Notes: generated by a model from the letters alone, not told the origin. 64,000 nucleotides of DNA from Candidatus Limicola stercorigallinarum (GCA_018711625.1 DVID01000009.1:83691-147690); one strand, 5' to 3'. Shown: positions 1 through 10,304, counted from the first letter of the stretch. Numbers and translations: made by a program.

Positions 1-258
1 CTTGATCCTGCCGACTATGCTCGTGCGCAGGAGCTGGCCTGTGCCGCTCATAAGGCGTTGGGCTGCACGGGCTTCTCGCGGAGCGATTTTATTGTGACGA
101 CTGATGGCCCCGTCATTCTGGAAACGAATACCATCCCGGGCATGACCGATACCTCGCTCTATCCCGACGAGGTGCGCCACGCCGGTAAAACCTTCCCCGA
201 GGTAGTTGCCGCATTGGTGGATATTGCGCTCACCCACGCCGAGAACGCCTCAAAGTAA
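1..258 (+). CDS. ddl: D-alanine--D-alanine ligase, C-terminal part (truncated by window start)
   Basis: Translation contains GCTGFSRSDFIVTTDGPVILETNTIPGMTDTSLYP, the ATP-grasp C-terminal signature of Ddl. Confidence 0.9.
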   Translation, partial: LDPADYARAQELACAAHKALGCTGFSRSDFIVTTDGPVILETNTIPGMTDTSLYPDEVRHAGKTFPEVVAALVDIALTHAENASK

Positions 259-284
259 CGGGCCTTTACCCTTCGGAGTTGAAT

Positions 285-3173
285 ATGACCATAGACGAGG
301 CGGTGCTGCCGGGAACACCCCCAGCGGTGGTTGAGGCGTATCGCACCCTTGCCGAGCGCGCCCGTACGCGTATGTTTGGCCTGATAGAAGAGGATGTCAT
401 CATCCTCGACACCGAGACCACCGGTCTCTCGGTGCGCGACAACGAGCTGATTGAAATCTCGGCCGCGCGCCTATCGGGCCGCACGATCATGGAGCGCTAC
501 AACACCTTCGTGAAGCCCTCGGGTCTTATTCCGCCCGAGATTGTGACGCTTACCGGCATCACCAATGCCGACGTGGCTCATGCGCCCTCTGCGCGTGAAG
601 CGGTGGCAGGGCTCGTGGACTTTGTGCAAGGGTGCCCGGTAGTGGCGCACAATGCCACCTTCGACCGTAGCTTCATTGAGGCGGTCAAGGGTGGCGTCAA
701 AGTGAGCGACATTTGGATCGACTCGCTTGCGCTCTCACGGGTTGCCTTGCCACGTCTCGCTTCGCACAAACTCTCGTTTATGGCCGACATCTTTGGCTGT
801 GCCTCGGTTTCGCATCGTGCTGAGGACGATGTAGATGCGCTTGCTGGCGTGTGGCGTATTTTGCTCACCGCCTTGAGCGACCTTCCTGCAGGTCTTATGG
901 GTCATCTTGCCACGATGCACCCCGATGTGCCATGGTCGTACCGTCCCATCTTCTCCTATTTGGCGCAGGAGCAGCTTGGTGCTCCCTTCTCATTGCTGGC
1001 TGCGCGGTCGGACATTCTTAAGGCCGATGTAGCTGCCGAGAAGTTCGATGCCAAAGATGTGGCGCGCATTGAGATGCCACGCTGCGATGAAGTTGAGGCG
1101 TGCTACGCGCCTGGTGGCCTTGTGAGCCGTATGTATCAGACGTACGAGCCGCGCACGGAGCAGATTGAGATGGCTACCGAGGTGCGCGATGCGCTCGCTA
1201 CCTCAACACATCGGGTGATTGAGGCGGGCACGGGCGTTGGGAAGTCCATAGCCTACCTTATCCCCTTGGCGGAGGCCGCCAAGCGCAACAACATCACCGT
1301 GGGTATCGCAACAAAATCGAACAACCTGGCCGATCAGCTTATGTATCACGAGCTCCCTGCGCTTGCGCGCGAGATTGAGGGGGGCCTTTCGTTTTGCGCA
1401 CTCAAGGGGTATGACCATTACCCCTGCCTGCGCAAGCTGGAGCGCCTAAGCCGGTCTACGAGCGAGATTGTTACCACGCGCGACCCTGCAGACACCCTGA
1501 CGGCTATAGCAGTTATCTATGCCTATGTGTGCCAGTCTCCCGCGGGCGATCTTGATTCGCTCGGTATTCGGTGGCGGAGCGTCAACCGTGCGGACCTTAC
1601 CACGGGTTCGCGCGAGTGTGCACGGCGTCTTTGCCCCTTCTTCCCAGATAAATGCTTGGTACATGGTGCGCGCCGCCGCGCCGCGCGGGCCGATGTGGTG
1701 GTAACCAACCATTCGCTTCTCTTCCGCAATGTAGCAGCCGAGGGCAAGATACTCCCACCTATTAGGCACTGGGTGGTGGACGAGGCGCATGCCATTGAGA
1801 AAGAGGCTCGCCGGCAATGGGCCGTTACCGTTTCGGCGGATGATACCCGTGCGGTGTTTGAGCGCCTGGGCGGCGAAAAGGCTGGCGTGCTGGGCGCCCT
1901 CACCCGTGATTTGGCCTCTTCAGATGCGGCGACGCTCTATATGGGGCTGACCGCCCGTGCTACGGCAACAGTGGCGCGCGCTTCGCTTGCTATGGCGGGC
2001 GTGTTTGAGGGTGTGCGCGACCTGGCTCAAACTGTGCGCAGTGGTGGCTACGACCTTACGAATACTTGGGTAGGGCCCGAGGTGCGCGCTTCAGCTTCGT
2101 GGGAGCGGTTTTTAGAGGCGGCGCACCCGGCGCTCGATGCCCTTGATGCTGCACGTCACGCTCTTGATGCTCTGGTGGAGACGGTGGCAAAGGACAAGCC
2201 TGAGCTTGTGGTGGATGCTGCCGATAGCGCCCGCCGCGTGGTGGAGCTCTTTGAGAGTCTCAAGCTCATTGCCGAGGGGGCGGACAACCGCTATGTGTAT
2301 TCGTTCCAGGTGAATAAGCGCATAAAAGCTGGTGGTGAGACGCTGACAGCCGAGCGCCTTGATATTGGCGAGGTGCTAGCAGAGGAATGGCTCCCCGAGA
2401 TGTCGAGTGCCATTTTCACGTCGGCAACCATGACCGTTTCGGGCACATTTGACCACTTCTTGCATGCTGTCGGGCTCGACCGTCTTCCCAGCGGCTCATA
2501 CAAGGCGCTCCACTTGGATTCGAGCTACGATTTTGACGCCCATATGGCTGTCGTGGTGGCGGGGGACTTGCCTGATCCGCGCAACCGTGAGGCCTATCTG
2601 GCAGCGCTCGAGCAGCTGCTTGTGGATGTGCACCTGGTCATGGGTGGTTCCACGCTCACGCTCTTCACCAACCGGCGTGATATGGAAGACTTGTACGCTG
2701 CTGTTGAACCCAAACTCGCGCGCGAAGGGCTTGAGCTTCTTTGCCAAACGCGGGGCACCTCGCCCAAGCAGCTGCGTGACCACTTTATCTCCGAGCGCAT
2801 GTCGTCCCTTTTTGCCCTCAAGGCGTTTTGGGAGGGCTTCGATGCCTCGGGCGATACGCTGCGTTGCGTGGTCATTCCTAAACTGCCTTTTGCAAGCCCC
2901 ACCGATCCGCTCTCGTGTGAGCGCAACCTCAGGGAAGACCGTGCTTGGGCGCGCTATGCCTTGCCTGATGCGGTTCTTGAGGTGAAGCAGGCAGCGGGTC
3001 GTCTTATCCGCTCGTCATCCGACACGGGCGTGTTGGTGTTGGCGGATTCGCGCTTGCTCACCAAGGGGTATGGCAAGAAGTTCCTCAATTCCCTGCCCAC
3101 CCCAAGCTATCAGCGCATTGAGGCCTCGCAGGTAGGGCACTACATCACACTGTGGCGTCATGCCCACGGCTGA
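285..3173 (+). CDS. DinG-family ATP-dependent helicase with N-terminal DnaQ-like 3'-5' exonuclease domain
   Basis: Exonuclease motif DTETTGLSVRDNELIEISAARL; Walker A-like EAGTGVGKS; DEAH box VVDEAHAI; clustered Cys (YPC, ECARRLC, DKC) consistent with an XPD/DinG Fe-S domain. Confidence 0.88.
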   Translation: MTIDEAVLPGTPPAVVEAYRTLAERARTRMFGLIEEDVIILDTETTGLSVRDNELIEISAARLSGRTIMERYNTFVKPSGLIPPEIVTLTGITNADVAHAPSAREAVAGLVDFVQGCPVVAHNATFDRSFIEAVKGGVKVSDIWIDSLALSRVALPRLASHKLSFMADIFGCASVSHRAEDDVDALAGVWRILLTALSDLPAGLMGHLATMHPDVPWSYRPIFSYLAQEQLGAPFSLLAARSDILKADVAAEKFDAKDVARIEMPRCDEVEACYAPGGLVSRMYQTYEPRTEQIEMATEVRDALATSTHRVIEAGTGVGKSIAYLIPLAEAAKRNNITVGIATKSNNLADQLMYHELPALAREIEGGLSFCALKGYDHYPCLRKLERLSRSTSEIVTTRDPADTLTAIAVIYAYVCQSPAGDLDSLGIRWRSVNRADLTTGSRECARRLCPFFPDKCLVHGARRRAARADVVVTNHSLLFRNVAAEGKILPPIRHWVVDEAHAIEKEARRQWAVTVSADDTRAVFERLGGEKAGVLGALTRDLASSDAATLYMGLTARATATVARASLAMAGVFEGVRDLAQTVRSGGYDLTNTWVGPEVRASASWERFLEAAHPALDALDAARHALDALVETVAKDKPELVVDAADSARRVVELFESLKLIAEGADNRYVYSFQVNKRIKAGGETLTAERLDIGEVLAEEWLPEMSSAIFTSATMTVSGTFDHFLHAVGLDRLPSGSYKALHLDSSYDFDAHMAVVVAGDLPDPRNREAYLAALEQLLVDVHLVMGGSTLTLFTNRRDMEDLYAAVEPKLAREGLELLCQTRGTSPKQLRDHFISERMSSLFALKAFWEGFDASGDTLRCVVIPKLPFASPTDPLSCERNLREDRAWARYALPDAVLEVKQAAGRLIRSSSDTGVLVLADSRLLTKGYGKKFLNSLPTPSYQRIEASQVGHYITLWRHAHG

Positions 3174-4074
3174 GGCTCTGGACGTAGCGCAGAAAGTCCG
3201 CTCGCAACGCGTGTGGCTCCACAATCCAGGCATCGCCACCTTGAGCGAGAACTTGGTCAAAGAGCCATGCGCGTGCGGTCACATTGAGGTGCATCAGCAT
3301 GCGGTCTTCGGTTCCGGGGTCGAGCTCGTATGAGGTCACTCCAGCCCAGCTCATAGCGTCTGCCAAGGCGTCGGCGGGCAGGGAGAGAGTCACCGCCTCA
3401 CCAGCATGTGCCATGCTCGCAGCAACGTCGTAGTGACTATAGGCGTGGGGTACGACAGAATCTTCGGTGGGGGTAACAGCGGTGACACGGTCGAGGCGGT
3501 AGCGACGTTCTCCATCGTGCTCCAAGTCCCACGCGATGAGGTAGGCGGTGTCGCTCGCCACCTCGATGGTGGCGGGGTCTATCAGGCGTTCGCGTGGTTC
3601 AGCATCGTCGTGTGCGCGATAGCCCAAACGCAGGCGCACACCGTCCTGTATGGCTGCTTGCAGTGCCGGGTACCACGGTCCAAACGAAGGTGCGCCGCTG
3701 AGCTGGGTATCGCTGTGAAGGTTGGTGCCTAAGGGGAGCATGGCATGCTCAATGTGGGCGCGAGTTGCCTCGTCGATGTTGAGCGTGGAGAGCACGCTTG
3801 CCACGGCAATTCCTTCAGACACCGTAAGGCGAAGAGTTGCCAGGCGCGCCGCATCGCCTTCGAGCACGACCTCGTCGTTTCCGAGGTACACCAGCGCTCG
3901 TGAACCCGTTTCGCGGTTGGCGAGCGTGGAAATGGTTGTAAGGCACGCATCGAGTTCATCGGCCGACATGTGAAGGTTGTGGCAAAGTTCCGCCACAGGA
4001 AGGCGACCCTCAGGGGCGGCGCTAAGCGCTTCCAGAAGCTCGAGCGTACGTATGACCGCAACATCAGTTTTCAT
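3145..4074 (-). CDS. WYL-domain transcriptional regulator (PafC-like)
   Basis: 309 aa; paired with a second WYL gene; WYL-type core (RLRLGYRAHDDAEPRERLIDPATIEVASDTAYLIAWDLEHDGERRYRLDRV). Confidence 0.8.
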   Translation of the reverse strand: MKTDVAVIRTLELLEALSAAPEGRLPVAELCHNLHMSADELDACLTTISTLANRETGSRALVYLGNDEVVLEGDAARLATLRLTVSEGIAVASVLSTLNIDEATRAHIEHAMLPLGTNLHSDTQLSGAPSFGPWYPALQAAIQDGVRLRLGYRAHDDAEPRERLIDPATIEVASDTAYLIAWDLEHDGERRYRLDRVTAVTPTEDSVVPHAYSHYDVAASMAHAGEAVTLSLPADALADAMSWAGVTSYELDPGTEDRMLMHLNVTARAWLFDQVLAQGGDAWIVEPHALRADFLRYVQSLSRGHDATV

Positions 4075-5092
4075 GGGCGCACACCGCCTTGTTGCAGAGG
4101 GTATTCCAAGTATCTACCAGCGCATCTGGCGCTATGGGGACAATGTTGTCGCGCGCGTGGCCAAGCAGATAGCGCGCCATCGCGTCCAACGAGCGCGCCT
4201 CAATATGCCAGGTCCACGTATCGTCTGCCTCATGTGTGATAGTTCCCCGTCCGCAGGTGATGGTCGCGCGTTCCGCCTCAGTGCTCGTGGCGGGAAACTG
4301 CACCATAGCGTCAACAGGTGCCTCGTCTGAAAAATCAAAGGGCAAAAAACGGTAGGCGCGTACATCAAAGCTTTCCGGCACCACATAGCGCCCTTGCGGC
4401 CGCCATGCGCGCTTGATGCGATCGATGCGGAAGGTGCGAATTTGGCCCGAGGCGTCATCCAGCCCGGTGAGGTACGTGGTCCCATTCTGCATAAACAGGC
4501 CGTAGATTTGAATCGTTCGTTGCGATTCGGTGCCTTTGGCGTCGCAATAGCTCACCTTAAGGGCGCGTTTGGTCGTATACGCCTGCCAAACCGCCTCCAC
4601 GATGGGGTTGGGTGTGCGGTCAGGCGCATCGAAGATGCTTGTGGTGCGCTCCCCGCTGCGCACCGCACGAACGATCTGCGCCTTTTTGAGTGCGCTGGCA
4701 AGAGGTGTGGAAAGGGGGTTTTGGGGAATGGCCAGGTGCTTTGTAAGGGCATCGATAACAAGATCGAGCTCGTCAAGCGAGAGCTCGTCTGTTGCGGCAA
4801 AGGTGCTTGTGCGGTCAATCGCCCAGAGTCCCGTTTCCGTTTCTGAGGAGCCTTCGGGCTGCATATTGCGAATGATGATGCCGCACGAGGCAAGCGCCTT
4901 GCGGTCACGGCGAAACTTGCGCATCTCAGAGTCGAGGTTATCCGAGCCATAACCCAGGTCAGAGTCGGTCACAATCTCTTCTGTGGTGAGTGGCCGTGTT
5001 GAGGTGTTCAGCATAAACACCAGGTTGAGCCGGCGCCAACCAGCGTCGTCAGCCGTGGGCGAAGTCGTGGGAGAAGATGTGCGTGCGGCCAC
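4064..5092 (-). CDS. WYL-domain transcriptional regulator (PafB-like)
   Basis: 342 aa; N-terminal HTH region and WYL core (ALKVSYCDAKGTESQRTIQIYGLFMQNGTTYLTGLDDASGQIRTFRIDRIKRA); overlaps start of next WYL gene. Confidence 0.82.
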   Translation of the reverse strand: MAARTSSPTTSPTADDAGWRRLNLVFMLNTSTRPLTTEEIVTDSDLGYGSDNLDSEMRKFRRDRKALASCGIIIRNMQPEGSSETETGLWAIDRTSTFAATDELSLDELDLVIDALTKHLAIPQNPLSTPLASALKKAQIVRAVRSGERTTSIFDAPDRTPNPIVEAVWQAYTTKRALKVSYCDAKGTESQRTIQIYGLFMQNGTTYLTGLDDASGQIRTFRIDRIKRAWRPQGRYVVPESFDVRAYRFLPFDFSDEAPVDAMVQFPATSTEAERATITCGRGTITHEADDTWTWHIEARSLDAMARYLLGHARDNIVPIAPDALVDTWNTLCNKAVCAHEN

Positions 5093-5296
5093 CGTTTCAC
5101 CTTCCGTGCAAGGAGTTGAGATGCCAGACCATTCTAATCGATGTGGAGATAGGGGGTAATCACCGGCAGCTTAGTATGGTAGGGGGCACCACAACAGCAG
5201 AAATGCAGGATTCGCGGTATACTTCCGACAGAATATAGCTGCTGTGCGGCGGAGGTATTCCCCACAGCATGTTGGAAACGTCGATACGGAGTGCAG

Positions 5297-8200
5297 ATGG
5301 CAAACACGCGGACATACCTCAACCATCTTCTCCAGAGCACGGGTATTACGCCCGCATGCAGCGAGGAGGAGCGCGTAGCGGCTGAGGAGATTGCGCAGAT
5401 TTTCGCCCATCACGGCTTCACGCCTGAGACGCAGGAGTTCAGTGCGTCGGGTTCTCAGCGCATGGTGCAGGGCGTTTTGGGCATTGCTGCCTTCCTGGGT
5501 GCGGTTCTCATGGGCGTGGGCGGTGCTATTGGCATTGTGGGCCTTTTGCTTGCTCTGGCATCTGCGGTGCTCTACGCGCTCGAGCGTTCCGGGCGCCCCA
5601 TTCTCTCAAGCTTGGGAGCGGGCGGCCTTTCGCAGAACGTGATTGCTTACCACAAAGCCTCGGGCCCGCTCGCCTCGCCGCGCAACCGCCCGGTGGTGAT
5701 TGTGGCGCACTACGATTCGCCTCGCGCCGATATCTTCGCCAACATGCCATATGCCGCCTATCGTCCGGCTCTGGTAAAGCTTTTGCCCATCGCTATGCTG
5801 GTGCCTGCGATTGTTGCGATTGTTCGCCTACTTCCTTTGCCGGGTGCGGCGAGCACGCTGCTGTGGATTGTGGCCATTCTCGTGGCGCTGGTACCGCTGG
5901 CGCAGTCTGTTGCCATCATCTTGAACCGTTTTGTGCTGCCCTATACCTCGGGCGCGGTGTGCAATAAGTCGTCTGTGGCGTCGCTTCTGGGCGTGATGGA
6001 CGCGGTGGCGCCGTATGAGGGTGTTGATGAGTTTCCTGGTGATGTGCCCTTTGAGGAATACTTCGAGGAGCAGCAGCGCATTGCCGAGGAAGAGCGTGCC
6101 GCCGCCGAGGCTGCGGCCAACCCCGATTACGCCGACCTATTGGAGCAGGAGGGCATCGTCGTAGAGGAAGAGGCTGCCGCCGAGGACGAGGCCGCTTCTG
6201 AGAACGAGGCCGTTGAGGCCGACGATTTTGCTGCGGACGATGAAGAGGAATCCGCGGCAGAGGTCGCAGACGAGGAGCTTGAGTCCGAGGATTTCTCGTT
6301 TGCCGATGAGGTGGCTGAGGATACCGCTTCTTCCGATGACGATGGTGCGCTTGCAGTTGAGGAGGCCATCTCCGAGGTTGAGCAGGAGGCCACCGAGGAA
6401 GCTGCAGAGCCCGAGCAGCCGAGCATTATCAATGCAGCGGGTATGTATCGCTTTGGTGCTGACGCCATCCATGCTCTTGGTATGGTGCCCGAGAGCTGCG
6501 TTTTGGTGTATGAGGATCTTGATCCCGCGCCGCAACATGCGGCCCGTCCGGCTGCCGCTGTGCCTGCGTCCACTCCGAGCGTTGCAGCTCCTCAGGAAGA
6601 GTCTGCGTTTGCAGCTCCTGCAGAGGAGGTTGAGGAGACTTCTGAGTTCGCCGCCCAGCAGGACATGGTTGAAAAAGATGTATCCGCATCTGCTACGCCG
6701 TTGGACGACGATTTTGAGGATGAGGACGACGGTCGCGACTATGAGGCAGAGCGTGATGCGCTCATCAGCTCTACCCACAAACCCATCCGGCATCAACCTA
6801 TCCAGCAGGTGAATGCTCCCGCGCGTGGCTTCACGGGCCTTTCGGGCATTGGTGGCGCCGGCGGCATTGGCGAGCTTTTCTCGCAGGTGGGCGGCAAGGC
6901 CTCTGAGCTCTTTAGCTCGGTGCTCCATCACGGACGCCACGCGATCGAAAGTATCGAGTCTACGGCGCGCTCCATTACCGGGTCGAACAAGACCGAGGAC
7001 GAGCTGTACGAGTCGTACGACGAGAACGCCGCTGAGGACCTTGATGGCACCGAGGGCGCGTTTGACGATGAGGGCCAGGTCGGCGAGAACGTTTCGTGGG
7101 ACGAGGCCGGCGAGGATTCTTGGGACGAAGAGGTTGCATCTGACACGTTCCAGGATGACGCGCAGGATGATGGCGGCGCTGCTGCCGACGAGGTGCCGAT
7201 GACGGGTGCGACACAGGTCTTCGCAGCGCTTGACGACGAGGACCAGCACACCGCCACCATTGAGGACACCATTGCCGTTGACGCATCGACGATCGCTCCC
7301 GCTTTTGCTGAAGACGATGGGCAGCTCTCCACGGATATGGACGATGATGCTTTCGCTCCTGAGGCGGGGGCTCCTGCTGTGGATGAGACGGTTTCTGCTT
7401 CCGAGGATGTTGACGTTACCGGTGACACGCAGCTCTTTGTGATGCCGGAGCCCGAGGAGGAGGCTGCCGCTTCTGAGGTGGTTGCCGCTTCCACCGACGA
7501 GGAAGCTCGTCCGGAGCCTGTCGCGCCGCAGCCGAGTGCTCCGGTCGAGACGGTCGATTCCCTCATGGCGGAGATTTCTTCTGCGCATCCGCGCCGCACA
7601 GCGTTCAACACGGTGCCCGACCCGGCGCAGCCGTCGCTCAACCAGAATTCACCTTCGAGCCGTGCCTCGCTTTTCGATTTGCCCGATCCCTCTGTGGCGT
7701 CCGACGATCCTTTTGCTACGTCTGCACCGCGTACACAGAACGTCTCTACCACCACGTCGTTCGAGGTGGTTGATGGTACGGCAACGTGGGAGCGCCAGCA
7801 GGATGACTCACCCTTCGAGACCATCACCACGGACGATGCTTCCGCGGCGCCTGCCCAGCGCGGCAAGCGTGGATTTGGCAAGCTGTTTGGCCGCAAGAAG
7901 CATACCGACGTTACGCCCACAGACGCGTGGGACGACTTTGATGGTGACGACTGGAAGGGCGGTGCCACGGGCATCCAGGGAGTCTCGGAGCATGAGCTTC
8001 GCGACGCCATCACCTCGATGGGCGATGACGAGCTGCTGGGGCACGACATCTGGTTTGTGGCAACCGGCGCCTCCGAATATGGCAATGCTGGCATGAAGGC
8101 GTTCCTCGAGACTCACCGCGACAAGCTGCGCGGCGTGTTCCTCATCAACCTGGAATGCGTGGGTGCAGGTCAGCTTGCCATGGTGGCCACCGAGGGCGAC

Positions 8201-8473
8201 CGCCGCGTGCTTAAGGGCGATAAGCGCATCACCAATCTGGTGCGCCGTGTTTCTGCCGCGTTCCACAACGAGTTTGTTTCGGTTGAGATGCCCTATGAGG
8301 CCACGGATGCTTATGTGGCCATGAACATGAGCCTGCGCTCGCTCACCATTGCTGGTGTGGATGGCCCCAACTTTGCGTGCTCGCATAGCGAGGCCGATCA
8401 GCCCTACAACGTTAATCCCGAGAACGTTGACTTGGTGGCCGACGTGGTGACTGAGGTGATTCGTCGCTCGTAG
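5297..8473 (+). CDS. M28-peptidase-like membrane protein with a very long acidic low-complexity insert
   Basis: VVIVAHYDSPRAD and WFVATGASEYGNAGMKAFLETH match M28 blocks; two hydrophobic TM regions; roughly 600 aa Glu/Asp/Ala-rich insert separates the halves. ATG at 5297 preferred over GTG at 5291. Confidence 0.72.
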   Translation: MANTRTYLNHLLQSTGITPACSEEERVAAEEIAQIFAHHGFTPETQEFSASGSQRMVQGVLGIAAFLGAVLMGVGGAIGIVGLLLALASAVLYALERSGRPILSSLGAGGLSQNVIAYHKASGPLASPRNRPVVIVAHYDSPRADIFANMPYAAYRPALVKLLPIAMLVPAIVAIVRLLPLPGAASTLLWIVAILVALVPLAQSVAIILNRFVLPYTSGAVCNKSSVASLLGVMDAVAPYEGVDEFPGDVPFEEYFEEQQRIAEEERAAAEAAANPDYADLLEQEGIVVEEEAAAEDEAASENEAVEADDFAADDEEESAAEVADEELESEDFSFADEVAEDTASSDDDGALAVEEAISEVEQEATEEAAEPEQPSIINAAGMYRFGADAIHALGMVPESCVLVYEDLDPAPQHAARPAAAVPASTPSVAAPQEESAFAAPAEEVEETSEFAAQQDMVEKDVSASATPLDDDFEDEDDGRDYEAERDALISSTHKPIRHQPIQQVNAPARGFTGLSGIGGAGGIGELFSQVGGKASELFSSVLHHGRHAIESIESTARSITGSNKTEDELYESYDENAAEDLDGTEGAFDDEGQVGENVSWDEAGEDSWDEEVASDTFQDDAQDDGGAAADEVPMTGATQVFAALDDEDQHTATIEDTIAVDASTIAPAFAEDDGQLSTDMDDDAFAPEAGAPAVDETVSASEDVDVTGDTQLFVMPEPEEEAAASEVVAASTDEEARPEPVAPQPSAPVETVDSLMAEISSAHPRRTAFNTVPDPAQPSLNQNSPSSRASLFDLPDPSVASDDPFATSAPRTQNVSTTTSFEVVDGTATWERQQDDSPFETITTDDASAAPAQRGKRGFGKLFGRKKHTDVTPTDAWDDFDGDDWKGGATGIQGVSEHELRDAITSMGDDELLGHDIWFVATGASEYGNAGMKAFLETHRDKLRGVFLINLECVGAGQLAMVATEGDRRVLKGDKRITNLVRRVSAAFHNEFVSVEMPYEATDAYVAMNMSLRSLTIAGVDGPNFACSHSEADQPYNVNPENVDLVADVVTEVIRRS

Positions 8474-8504
8474 CGAAGGGGCGTGACGAAGACACGTGTA
8501 GCAA

Positions 8505-8549
8505 AACGTGCCAGGCACGGGTTTCGAGAGGAGCCTTGCCTGGCACGTT
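8505..8549. terminator. Stem-loop terminator downstream of M28-like gene
   Basis: AACGTGCCAGGCA ... TGCCTGGCACGTT perfect 13-bp stem. Confidence 0.65.
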
Positions 8550-8669
8550 TATATAGAGCGGTACGGTTGATGGTAAAGCGCGGGGATGGGTATCGCTGAG
8601 CGTCCCAATTGCACGGCGCGCGCAATGGTGCGTTTAACTCCTACGAGTTAGTGTCCTTAGACTGACGTC

Positions 8670-8984
8670 CTAGAGAAAAATGGGGCATGCTGCGCCGTCA
8701 TCGAGGCGTGCCTGTTCGTCGGGGTCAATATGAGGCGGCTCGCCTTCGGCAAAGCGCTTTGAGAGATACGTGATGATGTCGTCCGACTCGTAGAGTGGCG
8801 TGCCGTCAATGAACAGGCATGGCACCTGCACCTTGCCGCCCACTTCCAGCAGGGTTTGACGTGCGGCAGATTCGGCGGTGATGTCACGCTGGTTGAGTGC
8901 GATATCGTGTTGCTCCATATACAGCAACACTTTGCGGCAGTATGGGCAGGTGGGCATGATGTAGAGCACCAGATCGTTGTTCAT
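8670..8984 (-). CDS. Glutaredoxin / GST N-terminal domain protein
   Basis: MNNDLVLYIMPTCPYCRKVLLYME (CPYC active site), VPCLFIDGTPLYESDDIITYL. Confidence 0.87.
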   Translation of the reverse strand: MNNDLVLYIMPTCPYCRKVLLYMEQHDIALNQRDITAESAARQTLLEVGGKVQVPCLFIDGTPLYESDDIITYLSKRFAEGEPPHIDPDEQARLDDGAACPIFL

Positions 8985-9155
8985 GGTTTTCCTTTCACGT
9001 TTAGTTGAAATGCTATGCACTGTGTACCCGTTATGAGGCTACTATGTGCAGATGCTCATGGAGCGACCGTGTGGGATGCAACAATTTGTTAGGGTGCCGC
9101 CACGCGACGGCTAATCTTGATAGCATACGGAGTGACGAATGAGTTGGGAGGCTCC

Positions 9156-9365
9156 GTGTCTGCGTTCACCACATTCATCAAAAGGCATTGGCTTGCCTAC
9201 GTTATTGGCATTGCCCTTGCTGTGGCGCTAGGGCTAGGCGCTGCGTATGTTGTGGGTGTTATAGGATCCACGCCTGAAGAAGAGCAGCAAGCTCAGACGG
9301 TTACCGGTACAGGTAACACGGATGGTACATCCGACACCACAACGGGCGACGTTGCTGCTGAATAA
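9156..9365 (+). CDS. Small single-pass membrane protein of unknown function
   Basis: GTG start preceded by GGGAGG; one TM helix (WLAYVIGIALAVALGLGAAYVVGVIG) then Thr/Gly-rich tail. Confidence 0.55.
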   Translation: MSAFTTFIKRHWLAYVIGIALAVALGLGAAYVVGVIGSTPEEEQQAQTVTGTGNTDGTSDTTTGDVAAE

Positions 9366-9391
9366 CCATCATCACTTTCTATATCGATGTG

Positions 9392-9422
9392 AAACCGCTG
9401 CGTTTTGTTGACGCGGCGGTTT
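9392..9422. terminator. Bidirectional stem-loop between convergent genes
   Basis: AAACCGCTGCG ... CGCGGCGGTTT. Confidence 0.6.
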
Positions 9423-9437
9423 GTTGTATGCAGAAGT

Positions 9438-10304
9438 TTAGGAGCTCGTGGGAGCCCGATTGACCGTAATGCCATAGGAAAGGGTGCGTTGGTCGCGCCA
9501 GGTGGTGTAGCTGCAGGTAACAAAGGTCCACAGCTGCTTGATGTTCTGGGGGTGCGCAAGCACCGCTTCAGATTCAGCGAGTTTCTCGTCAAGCCAGGGC
9601 TGCAGCTCTTCAATGGTCAAGTCGCTGTACAGGCGTTCTTTTGTAGCATCGACAATATTGGCTGCAAAAAGCTCCACGTGAAACGTTGTGGTGGGCGTAT
9701 ACAGGTACACCTGGTTGCAGGAGGCGAGGTGTTCCGGGTCATAGTTGTCGCGCCATGCGGAGAACATTGAACCGTTGAGCTGTTCATGGCCATAGAGTAC
9801 AGGGGAGGCTGCATTGAGACCGTCTGCGGCGTTTTGGGCATCGAGATGGATGGTCCCCTCGTTATTGGGATATGCCACTCTGCCGTCAAAGGTGGTGTGC
9901 AGGTAGCGATCTGGGTCACTGGCGGGTGCCTGCACTACGGGATAATCAATCGGGGTTCCCGGCACATAGATCCAGGCAATGATATCGGGGTTGATGGCGC
10001 GCAGACCATCCCAGTCGATGGCGCGTGTCATAAGAGGGTCGGCGGTACCGTTTGAATCGTCTCGGTTTGACTCAGCCTCCGTGGCGCCCGCTTCTAACGC
10101 TGCGCGCTCCTCGCCAGAGGCTGGTGCCTCCGTCATAGCATCGCGCAGCCTCTCATAGCTATCCATTGCCGCAAGGGATTGCTGCGCCCATGCACCGCCT
10201 ACCGCCGCAAGCATCACGCAAAAGAGCAGGATTGCCATCGCAACGGCAGAAGCTCCGTGTCGATGCGTTGGTGCCGAGAGGGACGTGTATGGTGAGCGAT
10301 TCAT
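9438..10304 (-). CDS. Class B sortase
   Basis: Signal anchor, IIAWIYVPGTPIDYPVVQ, LYGHEQLNGSMFS (catalytic His), LWTFVTCSYTTWRDQRTLSYG (catalytic Cys/Arg). Confidence 0.9.
   Translation of the reverse strand: MNRSPYTSLSAPTHRHGASAVAMAILLFCVMLAAVGGAWAQQSLAAMDSYERLRDAMTEAPASGEERAALEAGATEAESNRDDSNGTADPLMTRAIDWDGLRAINPDIIAWIYVPGTPIDYPVVQAPASDPDRYLHTTFDGRVAYPNNEGTIHLDAQNAADGLNAASPVLYGHEQLNGSMFSAWRDNYDPEHLASCNQVYLYTPTTTFHVELFAANIVDATKERLYSDLTIEELQPWLDEKLAESEAVLAHPQNIKQLWTFVTCSYTTWRDQRTLSYGITVNRAPTSS

Noticed and set aside
6137-7588. Long antisense ORFs (483 aa at 6137..7588 and 388 aa at 6928..8094) opposite the acidic insert
   Set aside because: Low-complexity Ser/Ala or Arg/Leu translations mirror the GAG/GAC/GCC-rich codons of the sense gene; no start/SD context or domain features.
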